A stretch of DNA of 64,000 nucleotides from CBIFVZ01 sp966185765. GTDB taxonomy: Bacteria > Pseudomonadota > Gammaproteobacteria > Enterobacterales > Enterobacteriaceae. The notes beneath the pieces are model-generated. The model had not been told where the DNA came from, did not search any database, and was given only the letters and a program-made list of their open reading frames with translations. Shown here in pieces: positions 1-9,360 of this stretch (its first letter is position 1; each line of letters begins with the position of its first letter). The stretch lies in the NCBI GenBank assembly GCA_966185765.1, contig CBIFVZ010000005.1:36104-100103 (forward strand), written 5' to 3'. The position numbers and the translations under genes were made by a program.

Positions 1-1
1 A

Positions 2-1969
2 GCCAGCGTCGGGATTTTCTCTGGCAATGGCGGCAGTGTTGAAGCGACCGGTACCAATGTCACAACGGCGGGCGAAAACGCGCATGCGTTGTCGGTCAAC
101 CAGGGCGCGATCGGTATTAACAACGGTATGCTGAAAGCGGGCAATGGCGCAGGGATCTTCGCCACGGGTAACGATGCAGCTTTGCAAGCAGGAGAAGTGG
201 CGCTGAATGCCGTGACCATTGACGCCGCGAAGTCTTCGGTACTGACTGAGGGCGGTATGCTCAATCTCAACGCCACAGGTACAACGTTCAACAGCGATAC
301 CCGTCTCGTTCTGGATGTACGGGCTGATGCCACCAATCCGGAGAGTTACAGCAATGTTAATCTGAATGCTGACAGCAGCATGCTCAATGGTTCGCTGGTG
401 TCAGACAACACACTGAACACCACTACGGTGTCATTAAGTAATAACAGTACCCTGACGGGCCGCAGTGAGAACATCTCTTCTGTTTCGCTCGACGGCACAA
501 GCCGCTGGTACATGACAGGCAATTCTGACGTACAGTCGCTGACCAATAACGGCACCATCATTTTCAGCGAACCAGGCAGTGGTGATGATAACGCACGGGC
601 GGCCAACAGTGATTACAAGACACTGACGGTGAACGGCGATTATGCCGGTAATGGCGGTATGCTCGTCATGAACACCTTACTGGGCGGTGATGGTTCTCCA
701 ACAGATAAGTTGGTGGTCACAGGTGACGTTAAGGCAGGTGATACCAACGTCGCCATTAACAATATGGGTGGCAGTGGCGCCTGGACGGTTGACGGTATTG
801 AAGTGGTCAGCGTCGGCGGTACGTCTGAAGGTACTTTCACCAAATCGGGTCGTATTGTTGCGGGTGCCTATGATTACGAACTCGAAAAGGTCAATGAAAG
901 TTGGTATCTGACGAATAAAGCGCCGGATGTCACTCCCCCTGATCCGGGTCCAGAGCCGGAGCCTGGCCCCGATCCAGAACCGGGTCCTGGCCCTGGTGAA
1001 TCGCAGTACCGCCCGGAGACAGGTTCTTATCTGGCCAATATGCTGGCGGCAAACACCATGTTTGATCACCGCATGCAGGACAGACTTGGCGAAGGCAGCT
1101 ATGCGCGTACCGCTGATGGCGAACGCGCTGACGGGATGTGGATGCGTCATGTCGGAAGCCATAACCGCTTCTATGATGAGTCAGGACAGCTGAAGGCCCG
1201 TACCAACCGCTATGTTTTGCAACTGGGTTACGATCTGGCGCAGTGGAGTTCCGATGCTGACGATCGCTGGCACGTAGGGATAATGGGAGGCTACGGTAAC
1301 GCACAAAGCAACATCCGCTCAGCCCTCACCGGCTACCGCGCCGACAGCAAAGTTGAAGGCTACAGTGCTGGTATGTACGCCACCTGGGTTGAATCTGACA
1401 GAGAAATATCAGGGGCCTATGTGGACGGCTGGGTGCTTTATAACTGGTTCCGTAACACCATCAACGGCGAACAACTGGCAACCGAGAAGTATGATTCCAA
1501 AGGCCTCACTGCCTCTGTAGAAGCGGGTTACACCGTACAAATGACTCAGGGCGAGCGCGTAAGCAGCTGGCTACAGCCGAAAGCGCAGTTAACCTGGCTG
1601 GGCGTGCGTGCTGACAACCACCGTGAACAGAATGGCACCTGGGTTAGCGATGAGACTGACGGAATGTTAAGAAGTCGCCTCGGTGTACGTACTTACCTCA
1701 AAGGCTACAGCGAACTGGATGAAAACACCGATCGCGAGTTCCAGCCGTTTGTTGAAGCTAACTGGCTGCACAACTTTGGCGACTACAGCGTCAAGATGGA
1801 TGATGTCACCAACAGTATCGCAGGCAATAAAAACATCGGTGAACTGAAGCTCGGTGTGGAAGGCAGACTTGCCGACGATTTCACCATGTGGGGTAACGTT
1901 GCTCAGCAGGTAGGTAGTGCAGGTTATTCTGATACCAGCGCGGTGTTTGGTACGCGTGTTAATTTCTGA
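2..1969 (+). CDS. Autotransporter (type V secretion), C-terminal part, cut by window start
   Basis: The reading frame is open from base 2, so the true start and signal peptide lie outside the window. What remains is the end of a Gly/Ser/Thr/Asn-rich passenger with beta-helix-type repeats (short turns such as GIFATGND), a proline linker rich in PEP/PGP (about bases 927-1000), and a C-terminal barrel of roughly 320 residues ending in Val-Asn-Phe, the usual aromatic end of an outer-membrane barrel. By family knowledge the barrel inserts into the outer membrane and the passenger is displayed or released at the surface. The barrel (from ESQYRPETGSY onward) is almost the same as that of the next gene, so the two are tandem paralogues. 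The ligand or adhesive role of the passenger cannot be told from sequence. Confidence 0.9.
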   Translation, partial: ASVGIFSGNGGSVEATGTNVTTAGENAHALSVNQGAIGINNGMLKAGNGAGIFATGNDAALQAGEVALNAVTIDAAKSSVLTEGGMLNLNATGTTFNSDTRLVLDVRADATNPESYSNVNLNADSSMLNGSLVSDNTLNTTTVSLSNNSTLTGRSENISSVSLDGTSRWYMTGNSDVQSLTNNGTIIFSEPGSGDDNARAANSDYKTLTVNGDYAGNGGMLVMNTLLGGDGSPTDKLVVTGDVKAGDTNVAINNMGGSGAWTVDGIEVVSVGGTSEGTFTKSGRIVAGAYDYELEKVNESWYLTNKAPDVTPPDPGPEPEPGPDPEPGPGPGESQYRPETGSYLANMLAANTMFDHRMQDRLGEGSYARTADGERADGMWMRHVGSHNRFYDESGQLKARTNRYVLQLGYDLAQWSSDADDRWHVGIMGGYGNAQSNIRSALTGYRADSKVEGYSAGMYATWVESDREISGAYVDGWVLYNWFRNTINGEQLATEKYDSKGLTASVEAGYTVQMTQGERVSSWLQPKAQLTWLGVRADNHREQNGTWVSDETDGMLRSRLGVRTYLKGYSELDENTDREFQPFVEANWLHNFGDYSVKMDDVTNSIAGNKNIGELKLGVEGRLADDFTMWGNVAQQVGSAGYSDTSAVFGTRVNF

Positions 1970-2002
1970 TACGTCGCCTTGCTGGGCGTAAATCATGTGT
2001 GG

Positions 2003-2033
2003 GGCCAGAACGCGCTGCGTTCTGGCCTTTTTT
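2003..2033 (+). terminator. Intrinsic terminator of first autotransporter gene
   Basis: An 11-bp perfect stem (GGCCAGAACGC / GCGTTCTGGCC) with a 3-nt loop is followed by six T. It lies 34 nt after the stop codon. Nearly the same hairpin follows the second autotransporter gene. Confidence 0.9.
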
Positions 2034-3066
2034 GCCACTGGCTGTCTGCACGCTGCCCTGACACGTTTTATTGCCTGAATGCTCATCTCTCAAATAAGAG
2101 GCTTTACCGTCTAACACCATGCTCATTTTCTGTTACATGAATACGCCTGCCTTACCAGATGGCAAAGCACGGATGAAATCATTTTTCACTTGTGAGTTAA
2201 TCTTCATGTATTAAAATGCTGCCGACCGTTTTTATGGCGATTCTTTCCCACAGGCAACGTCACTCGACGTCAGAAAACCACACCCTCAGGCGTTACAATA
2301 TAAGCGCGTTGAGAAGCGCTCAGTGTAATTAGTAAGTACTGCAATACACGCTGGGTATTATCTTAGCGTGTACATGTGTTATTCCATGCTGTAACTAGAG
2401 AATAATGCCCTGATGGATATAACATCACAGCATGTCATCCTCATACGAGGAAATAGTCCTGTAGACCACCCGAGCTGACAGCGCCGAGATATTGTGAATG
2501 ACGTACTGACAGGTTTCGGTGTACTGCGCGCTTACAGGAGGAGGGAAAAGGCTCGGTTGTGCTGCATAAAACAAGAATTATCGCCTGAAAAATAGATTAA
2601 TCCCATAAATCAATCCATTAGCATCCAGAAATAACTAACGCATTCAATCAGATTTAATTCCTGAAGAAGCAGATAACTCACTCAATAACAATACTAATAC
2701 GCACTAAAAAGGCTTATGCTGCCAGTGAATACTATGAAGGATGATGTAAAAGGTTCTGTTATTTCCGAAGCCTTAAGGAAATACCGTTCAATACGCTATT
2801 GAATACCCCTGCCGTATATTCACCTCCCTGAAAACCAAAGAGACGCGATAAATCCTAATTATTTTCTCGGAAAAATCCGCATTGGTAGCAATTGATATAT
2901 GCAGACTAATAAAAATCCTTACGCTATACTTTAGCGTGAAGCTCATATAGAAACTTACAGGCTGTGCAAAAACCTCATCGTTAATTACGGACAGCTCAGG
3001 CTGGCGATGTTGTGCATACCTGTATTTAACGTTTCGTACAATTAACCAACGCTAAGGAATGCATAT
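2034..3066. other. Long AT-rich non-coding gap before second autotransporter gene
   Basis: About 1 kb without a convincing reading frame. It must hold the promoter of the second autotransporter gene, but I could not choose one -35/-10 pair. Two inverted repeats share the core AGCGT: arms TACACGCT/AGCGTGTA at 2345-2352 and 2365-2372, and ACGCTA/TAGCGT at 2921-2926 and 2932-2937. They could be operator sites or chance. No terminator-like T-run follows either one. Confidence 0.5.
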
Positions 3067-6000
3067 ATGTCGCGGAAAATTCGCGCCCCCTTCGCTTATA
3101 ATCGCCTGGCTCTACTGTGTTTAATGGCACTCCCTGCGTCGCAGGCACTGGCTCTTGAATCAACCGGTGGCTCTACTGTATATGTAAGTGATGATGTCTT
3201 CTCAAGTGGAGTTGGTGATTACCCACTTTACGCCTCTGGCGCAAACAGCGTACTTGAAACCGATTCTGAATATCTAAGGTTTGAAAGCACTAACAACTTT
3301 ACCTCAGTGGCAATGGCCATTGATGGTGGCGCACTGGTGGTGGGTGGAAGTGCTACACTTGCAGGCAGCGGCAGCACGGCTGATACGGTATCTCTCAATA
3401 ACGGCTCTTTGACCGCCACAGATGTCACAATAACCTCATCAGGCACAGGCTCCTGGGGAATCAATGCCGAAAATGGTGCAAAAATATCTCTGGATAACAC
3501 AGAGGTTAACGCGTCTGGCTCCTCAACCGGCGGTGTTTTACTGGGTAACAACAGCATATTGACCGCAAACGCGAAATCAAAAATTACAGCATCAGATAAA
3601 GCAATTGCTCTACAACTCAAAGCCGACAGTACGGATAGTAAAGCAAAAGCAGAATTAACTGACACGACGGTGATATCTCAAAACAACAGTGCTATCAACG
3701 TTGAAAATGGCAACCTGAATATTACCGGTGGTGCTGTAAGCAGCACTGGTGAAAACAGCAATGCTATTAATGCTGGCGCGGGTGCCATGATAACGGCCAC
3801 TAGCGCCAGAATTACAACGCAGGGTAATGGCAGCGATGCCATACGAGTGAGCGGAACCGATTCCAATGTAACGGTAGTGGACTCCACGTTATCTACTAGC
3901 GGAACCACTGCTCACGTTATTAATAATCAGGATGGTGGAACTGTCCGGCTGGCTGGTGGTAGCGTCAAAACAACCAAATCAGAGTCTTACGGGCTGTTCA
4001 CTGAAAATGCCACTACCACTGCCAGTGGTGTAGAAATTTCTACCAATGGCGATAGTTCAGTAGGGGTCTATGCTTCACGCCAGGGCTTTACCAACCTGAC
4101 AAGTAACACTTCAATTAACACTGCCGGAGCCAACTCCACAGGCATAGTTTCTGGTACCGAGAGTTACATTGTTGCTAAAGATATAAGCGTTACAACAGAG
4201 GGTGCCAATGCAACAGCGGCACTGGCTGAGATGGGCACAGTTGAGACAGCAAACAGCGTATTCAAAACCAGCGGTGAAGGCAGCGTAGGCCTTAGCTCGA
4301 CAGCAGGTAAGTTGACAGCTGACAGCGTTACCGTCACCACTGCCGGTGATAACGCCGCAGCGGCTTACGCCAGCCGTGGTTCTGTTACGCTGACCGGAAC
4401 CACCTCCCTGGCTACTTCAGGCAAAGGTAGTGCTGGCATTTTCTCTGCCACTTCCGGTGTTGTGGATGCAACTGGCGTGACTATCAGCACCACTGGCGAC
4501 AACGCTGCGGGCATTTTCTCCACGGCAACCGGTACAGTGACCGCAACCGACAGCAACATCACTACTACGGGCGCAGACGCTTATGCACTGTCCGTTAACC
4601 AGGGTTCCATCAACGTTACCAACGGTACGCTGACCACTGGCGCTGCTGCTGGCATCTTCGCGACGGGCAATGACACCAACGCCGCTGCGGGTTCCGTCAC
4701 GCTAAATACCGTGACCGTTGACGCCGCGCAGTCTTCCGTTTTGAGCCAGGGTGGTATGCTGGACGTCACCGCTACCGGCACCACGTTCAACAGTGCCACC
4801 GGTCTGGTGCTGGACGTGCAGGCCGATGCAGCAGGCGTCAACAGCAATGTAAACCTGAAGGCTGACAGCAGCGTGCTCAACGGCTCGCTGGTATCCGATA
4901 ACGTGCTGAACACCTCTAACGTTACACTCAGCAACGGCAGTGCGCTTACCGGTTACAGCCAGAACATCTCTTCTATTGAGCTTGATAGCACCAGCAACTG
5001 GAATATGACCGCTAACTCAGACGTCCAGTCACTGACCAACAACGGCACCATTACGTTCAACACCTCGACCAGCGGCGATGTCAAAACGCTGACCGTAAAT
5101 GGCGACTACACCGGTAACGGCGGTAAGCTCATCATGAACACCCTGCTCGGTGATGACAGTTCGCCGACGGATAAACTGGTGGTGACAGGTAACGTCAACC
5201 CGGGTGATACCCTGGTCAGCATTAACAATCTCGGCGGCAGTGGCGCATATACGGTTGAAGGTATTCAGGTTGTCAGCGTCGGTGGTACTTCCGAAGGTAC
5301 CTTTACCAAGTCTGGCCGTATTGTCGCGGGTGCGTATGATTACAATCTCGAGAAGATTAACGAAAGCTGGTATCTGACCAATAAAGCGCCGGAAGTAACC
5401 GATCCGGAGCCAAACCCGGAACCAACTCCTGAGCCTAATCCCGAGCCAAACCCGCAACCGAATCCTGAGCCAAACCCGGAGCCTAATCCTGAGCCGAACC
5501 CGGAACCGAATCCTGAGCCAACCCCTGAACCCGGTCCTGGCATTGGTGAATCGCAATACCGTCCGGAAACCGGTTCTTACCTGGCCAACATGCTGGCGGC
5601 AAACACTATGTTTGATCACCGCATGCAGGACAGACTCGGTGAAGGCGGCTATGCGCGCAGCGCTGATGGCGCGCACGCCGATGGCCTGTGGATGCGCCAC
5701 GTTGGCAGCCACAACCGCTTCTATGATGAGTCAGGACAGCTGAAAGCCCGTACCAACCGCTACGTCCTGCAGCTGGGCGTGGATTTGGCTGAGTGGAGTT
5801 CTGACGGCTATGACCGCTGGCACGTGGGGGTAATGGGCGGTTACGGTAACGCACAGAGCAACATTCGCTCTGAGTTGACCGGCTACCGCGCCGACAGCAA
5901 AGTCGAAGGTTACAGCGCTGGTGTGTACGCCACCTGGGTCGAGTCTGAGAAAGACATGTCCGGTGCTTATGTAGACAGCTGGGTGCTGTATAACTGGTTC

Positions 6001-6519
6001 CGTAACACCATCAACGGTGAGAATCTGGCAACCGAGAAATACGACTCAAAAGGCTTCACCGCGTCACTGGAAGCAGGTTATACCGTACCGATGACCCAGG
6101 GCGAACGCGTAAGCAGCTGGTTACAGCCGAAAGTACAGTTGACCTGGATGGATGTGGGTGCTGATAACCACCGTGAACACAACGGCACCTGGGTGACCGA
6201 TGACACTGACGGGATGTTAAGAAGCCGCGTCGGTGTACGTGCTTACCTCAAAGGCCACAGCGAGCTGGATAACAATACGGGTCGCGACTTCCAGCCGTTT
6301 GTTGAAGCTAACTGGCTGCATAACTTTAGCGACTACAGCGTCAAGATGGATGACGTCACCAACAATATCGCGGGCGATAAAAACGTCGGTGAGCTGAAGC
6401 TTGGCGTGGAAGGTAAGATGGCCAATGACTTCACCATGTGGGGCAACGTCGCTCAGCAGGTGGGTAGCGCAGGTTATTCTGACACCACGGTTATGTTTGG
6501 TGCACGCGTTAACTTCTGA
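3067..6519 (+). CDS. Autotransporter with beta-helix passenger and Pro-Glu-Pro-Asn linker
   Basis: 1150 residues. An AAGGA ribosome site lies 8 nt before the ATG. The N terminus is a signal peptide (basic start, hydrophobic stretch, ASQALA-type cleavage site near residue 30). Residues about 35-770 are a repetitive passenger rich in Ser/Thr/Gly/Asn, with rungs of roughly 20-25 residues such as TTGDNAAGIFS, as expected of a right-handed beta-helix. Residues from 779 form a linker of PEPNP units, then the autotransporter barrel (about 320 residues) ending in Val-Asn-Phe. The product should be a surface adhesin or similar exposed protein. The barrel and the last part of the passenger closely match the gene upstream, while the linker is longer and of different composition. 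Function beyond surface display is not evident. Confidence 0.93.
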   Translation: MSRKIRAPFAYNRLALLCLMALPASQALALESTGGSTVYVSDDVFSSGVGDYPLYASGANSVLETDSEYLRFESTNNFTSVAMAIDGGALVVGGSATLAGSGSTADTVSLNNGSLTATDVTITSSGTGSWGINAENGAKISLDNTEVNASGSSTGGVLLGNNSILTANAKSKITASDKAIALQLKADSTDSKAKAELTDTTVISQNNSAINVENGNLNITGGAVSSTGENSNAINAGAGAMITATSARITTQGNGSDAIRVSGTDSNVTVVDSTLSTSGTTAHVINNQDGGTVRLAGGSVKTTKSESYGLFTENATTTASGVEISTNGDSSVGVYASRQGFTNLTSNTSINTAGANSTGIVSGTESYIVAKDISVTTEGANATAALAEMGTVETANSVFKTSGEGSVGLSSTAGKLTADSVTVTTAGDNAAAAYASRGSVTLTGTTSLATSGKGSAGIFSATSGVVDATGVTISTTGDNAAGIFSTATGTVTATDSNITTTGADAYALSVNQGSINVTNGTLTTGAAAGIFATGNDTNAAAGSVTLNTVTVDAAQSSVLSQGGMLDVTATGTTFNSATGLVLDVQADAAGVNSNVNLKADSSVLNGSLVSDNVLNTSNVTLSNGSALTGYSQNISSIELDSTSNWNMTANSDVQSLTNNGTITFNTSTSGDVKTLTVNGDYTGNGGKLIMNTLLGDDSSPTDKLVVTGNVNPGDTLVSINNLGGSGAYTVEGIQVVSVGGTSEGTFTKSGRIVAGAYDYNLEKINESWYLTNKAPEVTDPEPNPEPTPEPNPEPNPQPNPEPNPEPNPEPNPEPNPEPTPEPGPGIGESQYRPETGSYLANMLAANTMFDHRMQDRLGEGGYARSADGAHADGLWMRHVGSHNRFYDESGQLKARTNRYVLQLGVDLAEWSSDGYDRWHVGVMGGYGNAQSNIRSELTGYRADSKVEGYSAGVYATWVESEKDMSGAYVDSWVLYNWFRNTINGENLATEKYDSKGFTASLEAGYTVPMTQGERVSSWLQPKVQLTWMDVGADNHREHNGTWVTDDTDGMLRSRVGVRAYLKGHSELDNNTGRDFQPFVEANWLHNFSDYSVKMDDVTNNIAGDKNVGELKLGVEGKMANDFTMWGNVAQQVGSAGYSDTTVMFGARVNF
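5401..5541 (+). repeat. Pro-Glu-Pro-Asn coding repeat in the autotransporter linker
   Basis: About eleven near-identical units coding for PEPNP or PEPTP lie between passenger and barrel (residues 779-825). The sequence is a degenerate 12-nt repeat of the type CCGAACCCGGAG. Such repeats can expand or contract by slippage, changing linker length in multiples of four residues without a frameshift. Confidence 0.8.
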
Positions 6520-6551
6520 TAAACCGCTTTCACAGGTGTAAATCATCATAC

Positions 6552-6585
6552 GGGCCAGAGCGCAACGCGTTCTGGCCCTTTTTTT
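6552..6585 (+). terminator. Intrinsic terminator of second autotransporter gene
   Basis: A 12-bp stem with one G-T pair (GGGCCAGAGCGC / GCGTTCTGGCCC), 3-nt loop and seven T, 33 nt after the stop codon. It resembles the hairpin after the first autotransporter gene in sequence and position, so the duplication seems to have included the 3' end of the transcript. Confidence 0.9.
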
Positions 6586-7159
6586 ACCACGACAAATACA
6601 CTATCCGTCTTTCTCGTCCGACCAAAAAGCACAGTCCTCCTGCCGTAAGCGTAAACTACGCGCTAATCAGACTGGGCTGGCTGTGTATCTGCTACCGCAC
6701 AACAAGCAATACCCGCTCAACCCGATCGCTTATTCCGCTTTTACGGCAAATATCGTGACAACCCACAGTTTCTTACTGAGGACGAGCGGTGCGACCACCT
6801 GCCCGAGTATCCCTTCCAGACTGGAATAGTTAACCCAGGGTGGATGGACACATAATGACCGGACGTAACGCTAAACCGCTACGGTAAGTTGAGGATATAT
6901 CCGCATGAATATCACAGCACCCTGTGGCAACGACTGAGGACGTGCTGTGTCGGCACACTCTTAAAGCAACCTATCAGCGCAGGTCATTACTCAAGAAAGC
7001 GTCAACACTCAGCAGAAAAGCCGGGGTCCGGTTGTGCGAAACCTTACCCGGCCTTCATTCGTGAGAACCATGACCCGAGTGCGGGTTGAGACGCCTATCT
7101 TTAGCCGCACGTGTCCTCGGGGGCCGCCGGTAGGCGCTTTTTAACAAGCTTATCGCTCA
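6586..7159. other. Gap of about 570 bases with a hairpin near its right end
   Basis: No gene that I recognise. A 66-codon open frame (6889-7089) has no ribosome site or recognisable motif. Near the right end, arms ACGCCTA (about 7090-7096) and TAGGCG (about 7131-7136) enclose a GC-rich stretch and are followed on the plus strand by five T, so a plus-strand transcript could end at about 7142. That transcript may be a small RNA or the remains of a lost gene. Confidence 0.35.
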
Positions 7160-8068
7160 TTATGCTGGCGGTTTGTTTGTCGCCAGCCCCGCAACGGAGG
7201 CGGCAATCGCCGATGAGGTATGTTCAATCTGATAACGTACAGGCAGCATCCTGACGGCACTGAGCAGGCCATCGCACTGCTTTCCTGTTACATAGAGGGT
7301 ATTACTGAAAATCACGGTTTGTTCAACTTCCTTAATACCGCTGAACTGGCATTTAAGGCTAAACAAATCAGGACCACGTATCGCAAACGTCGTTAGCCCT
7401 AAAGAATGGACAATGGCCGACGCGGGTCCGCAGGAGAGTAGCTTGCCATTTGACATCCTGACCAGGTAATGACAGCGCTCTGCTTCATCACTGTAGTGAG
7501 TGCTGACCAGAATTGTCATGCCTCTGGCAGATAAACGCTCAAGCACCTGCCAGAACGCCCGGCGAGCAGCAAGCGTCACACCTGCGGTAGGCTCATCAAG
7601 TATCAACACCTTAGGCGAATGCAGAATACTGGCGGCCAATGACACCCTGAGTTTGCAGTCAGTGCTCAGGTGTAATGCAAGCGTATCAGAAAGATGCTCA
7701 ACATTAAGCTCAGTGATAAGTTCATCAATACGCTCCTGGGCGTACGGAACGCAACGTGATTTAGCCAGAAAAAGGAGATTCTCTTTGACGGTGAGCTGTT
7801 CTGTCAGGGAAATGTTCTGCGACATGTCCCCCATTAGCGACCTGACTTGCTCAGGCTTCGCAAAAATATCAATTCCGTAACACTGACCGGTCCCGTTGTC
7901 CGGGCATTCAAGGCCGCACATGATGCGCATCAGCGTCGTCTTACCGCTGCCATCAGGCCCCACAAAACCAGTAATTTTTCCTGCCGGTATGCTCAGCGAG
8001 GCATCCGTGATGACCCGTCTGCCACCATACGATTTATTGACACCCCGTAACGCGATACTGTACTCCAT
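7160..8068 (-). CDS. Orphan ABC-type ATPase with degenerate signature motif (YbhF N-domain-like)
   Basis: 302 residues, one ATP-binding cassette and a C-terminal extension. Visible motifs: Walker A GPDGSGKTT (37-45), Q-loop Gln84, Walker B VLILDE (154-159) and H-loop His191. The signature that is normally LSGGQ reads LSTDC (134-138), and the D-loop Asp is replaced by Thr165. The Walker A wording and overall layout resemble the first ATPase domain of YbhF, part of an ABC-2 type exporter. No second cassette and no membrane partner is encoded nearby. It may pair with a permease elsewhere, act in regulation, or be decaying. It lies 40 nt after the winged-helix gene on the same strand, so an operon is likely. 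A purine-rich AGAGAGGTG precedes the ATG. Confidence 0.8.
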   Translation of the reverse strand: MEYSIALRGVNKSYGGRRVITDASLSIPAGKITGFVGPDGSGKTTLMRIMCGLECPDNGTGQCYGIDIFAKPEQVRSLMGDMSQNISLTEQLTVKENLLFLAKSRCVPYAQERIDELITELNVEHLSDTLALHLSTDCKLRVSLAASILHSPKVLILDEPTAGVTLAARRAFWQVLERLSARGMTILVSTHYSDEAERCHYLVRMSNGKLLSCGPASAIVHSLGLTTFAIRGPDLFSLKCQFSGIKEVEQTVIFSNTLYVTGKQCDGLLSAVRMLPVRYQIEHTSSAIAASVAGLATNKPPA

Positions 8069-8108
8069 TACAGTAACACCTCTCTTCCCTGCCCAACTGC
8101 ATGTATCT

Positions 8109-8630
8109 TTACTTATTTTCCAGTCGGGTAATGTGAGGCATATTAACTAATGAACGCAGGCGTGAGAATACTTTTCTGATAAAGGAATCATGAACGTCGT
8201 TGCTGTGATTGCGTGTGCGAGACATTACAGGAAGATAAGCGCCACTGGCATTATTCTCAACATTACACTTCTGAGTGTTAAGCAGAGTATAACCAACGCC
8301 ACGTGAATTCAACAGCAAATGATGGGGTTTTTCCTGATCGAAGAAAAAACGCCGCAATGTAAATATGACCTGACGGATGCTGTTTTCAGTTACAAATTTA
8401 TTTTTCCAGACTTCAGCCATGATGTCATCTTTTGACACCACTTTCCCCTGGTTAGACAAAAGCAGCATAAGCATTCTTGACTCAGTAGTACTTAGTTTTA
8501 CTTCCGAGATAAACCTGCCTGCTTCACGTGCGCCATCATTTTTGTATGTTGTTAATGTCGTAAAGCCTTGCTCATGAGTGATAACAAACAAATGCTGATT
8601 GTTGACTATCTGAAATACCTGCTTTTCCAT
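8109..8630 (-). CDS. Winged-helix transcription regulator (OmpR/ToxR-type DNA-binding domain)
   Basis: 173 residues. Residues about 40-115 form a winged-helix domain of the Trans_reg_C family: KLSTTESRMLMLLLSNQGKV, then VTENSIRQVIFTLRR as the recognition helix, then a wing ending in RGVGYTLL. There is no receiver domain and no clear membrane segment, so it is not a standard response regulator or a full ToxR/CadC protein. The first 35 residues and the basic C-terminal 55 residues are unassigned. AAGGAG lies 8 nt before the ATG. It precedes the ABC-type ATPase gene and probably shares its transcript. What it senses and controls is unknown. The gene and its upstream region are AT-rich compared with the flagellar genes, which suggests acquired DNA. 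Confidence 0.8.
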   Translation of the reverse strand: MEKQVFQIVNNQHLFVITHEQGFTTLTTYKNDGAREAGRFISEVKLSTTESRMLMLLLSNQGKVVSKDDIMAEVWKNKFVTENSIRQVIFTLRRFFFDQEKPHHLLLNSRGVGYTLLNTQKCNVENNASGAYLPVMSRTRNHSNDVHDSFIRKVFSRLRSLVNMPHITRLENK

Positions 8631-9252
8631 GGCTGAACTCCTTCCGTGCCAAATTAAAACGCTTAACTGGCGCGCAGATAAATATATTAATTAATTTTTA
8701 ATGCGTTTTGTTAGCATAATCTTAAGTGCTTAGTACGCAAAGGACAACGAACATTTTTGTGTTGATTACAGCAGTGAATAGACAAAAATTTTTCCAAAAA
8801 AACAATGTTGTCACAAGCCAGAAAACCCCCTAATCCTTTGAAAAAAAAAGAATTTAACACATCCCGGTTTTTTACTAACACGCTTTTATACTTTGCACTG
8901 ACCCCGTCGTGATTCCAGAACACTCAGGCACACACAACCCTCAAATAGGGTCTGCAAGCAAAAGAGTGCATGGTTTTACAACAAAATTCCGGGAAAGCGG
9001 CGCGCTTATTTTATGTATAAAAAACCAGTTATCACCCTGAACCAGCATTATCCCCTTTAGATAAACAGCTCTTAAGATGATCTTATCGCAGCATCAGCAT
9101 TACAGCGGTGATTTAATCAATAATAACAGTGTGTTAATTTTAATGGATTATTATCATTAACACAGAAACCATCCAGTCTATTTAACCTGTTTTTACGTTA
9201 GAAAAAAACCGGTGTTTTGATATAAAAAACGATGGAAAAAGTAAAAACATCA
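8631..9252. other. AT-rich divergent regulatory gap
   Basis: About 620 bases between the leftward winged-helix gene and the rightward LuxR-type gene. Very AT-rich with many A- and T-tracts, the kind of DNA bound by H-NS. Both divergent promoters should lie here. Only the rightward one could be chosen with confidence. A 70-codon leftward frame (8711-8923) has no ribosome site or domain and is not taken as a gene. Confidence 0.5.
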
Positions 9253-9281
9253 TTGAAAAAGGCGAGTCCCCTCCCTATACT
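9253..9281 (+). promoter_or_regulatory. Sigma-70-type promoter for the RcsB-like regulator
   Basis: TTGAAA (9253-9258), a 17-nt spacer and TATACT (9276-9281), about 80 nt before the chosen start codon. Five of six bases match the consensus in each box and the spacing is ideal. Confidence 0.65.
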
Positions 9282-9360
9282 CCGACAATAAGTGACAACG
9301 CTCATGGTGAGAGCGACACTGCCGCACAGCTTCTTAATACTAATATCATGGAAAGATTAT

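Noticed and set aside
5401..5541. CRISPR-like repeat array
   Set aside because: The short in-frame repeat codes for a proline linker; no constant spacer-repeat structure and no cas genes.
5029..5712. 227-codon leftward frame opposite the second autotransporter
   Set aside because: Its Arg/Leu repeat is just the complement of the PEPNP coding repeat; no ribosome site, and the plus-strand frame is clearly the gene.
6889..7089. 66-codon rightward frame as a small gene
   Set aside because: No ribosome site, no domain, unusual composition; kept only as part of a possible untranslated transcript.
8711..8923. 70-codon leftward frame upstream of the winged-helix gene
   Set aside because: Lies in A/T-tract regulatory DNA with no ribosome site.
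9292..9360. GTG start for the RcsB-like regulator
   Set aside because: It adds 23 residues without receiver-fold match; the ATG at 9361 has a good ribosome site.
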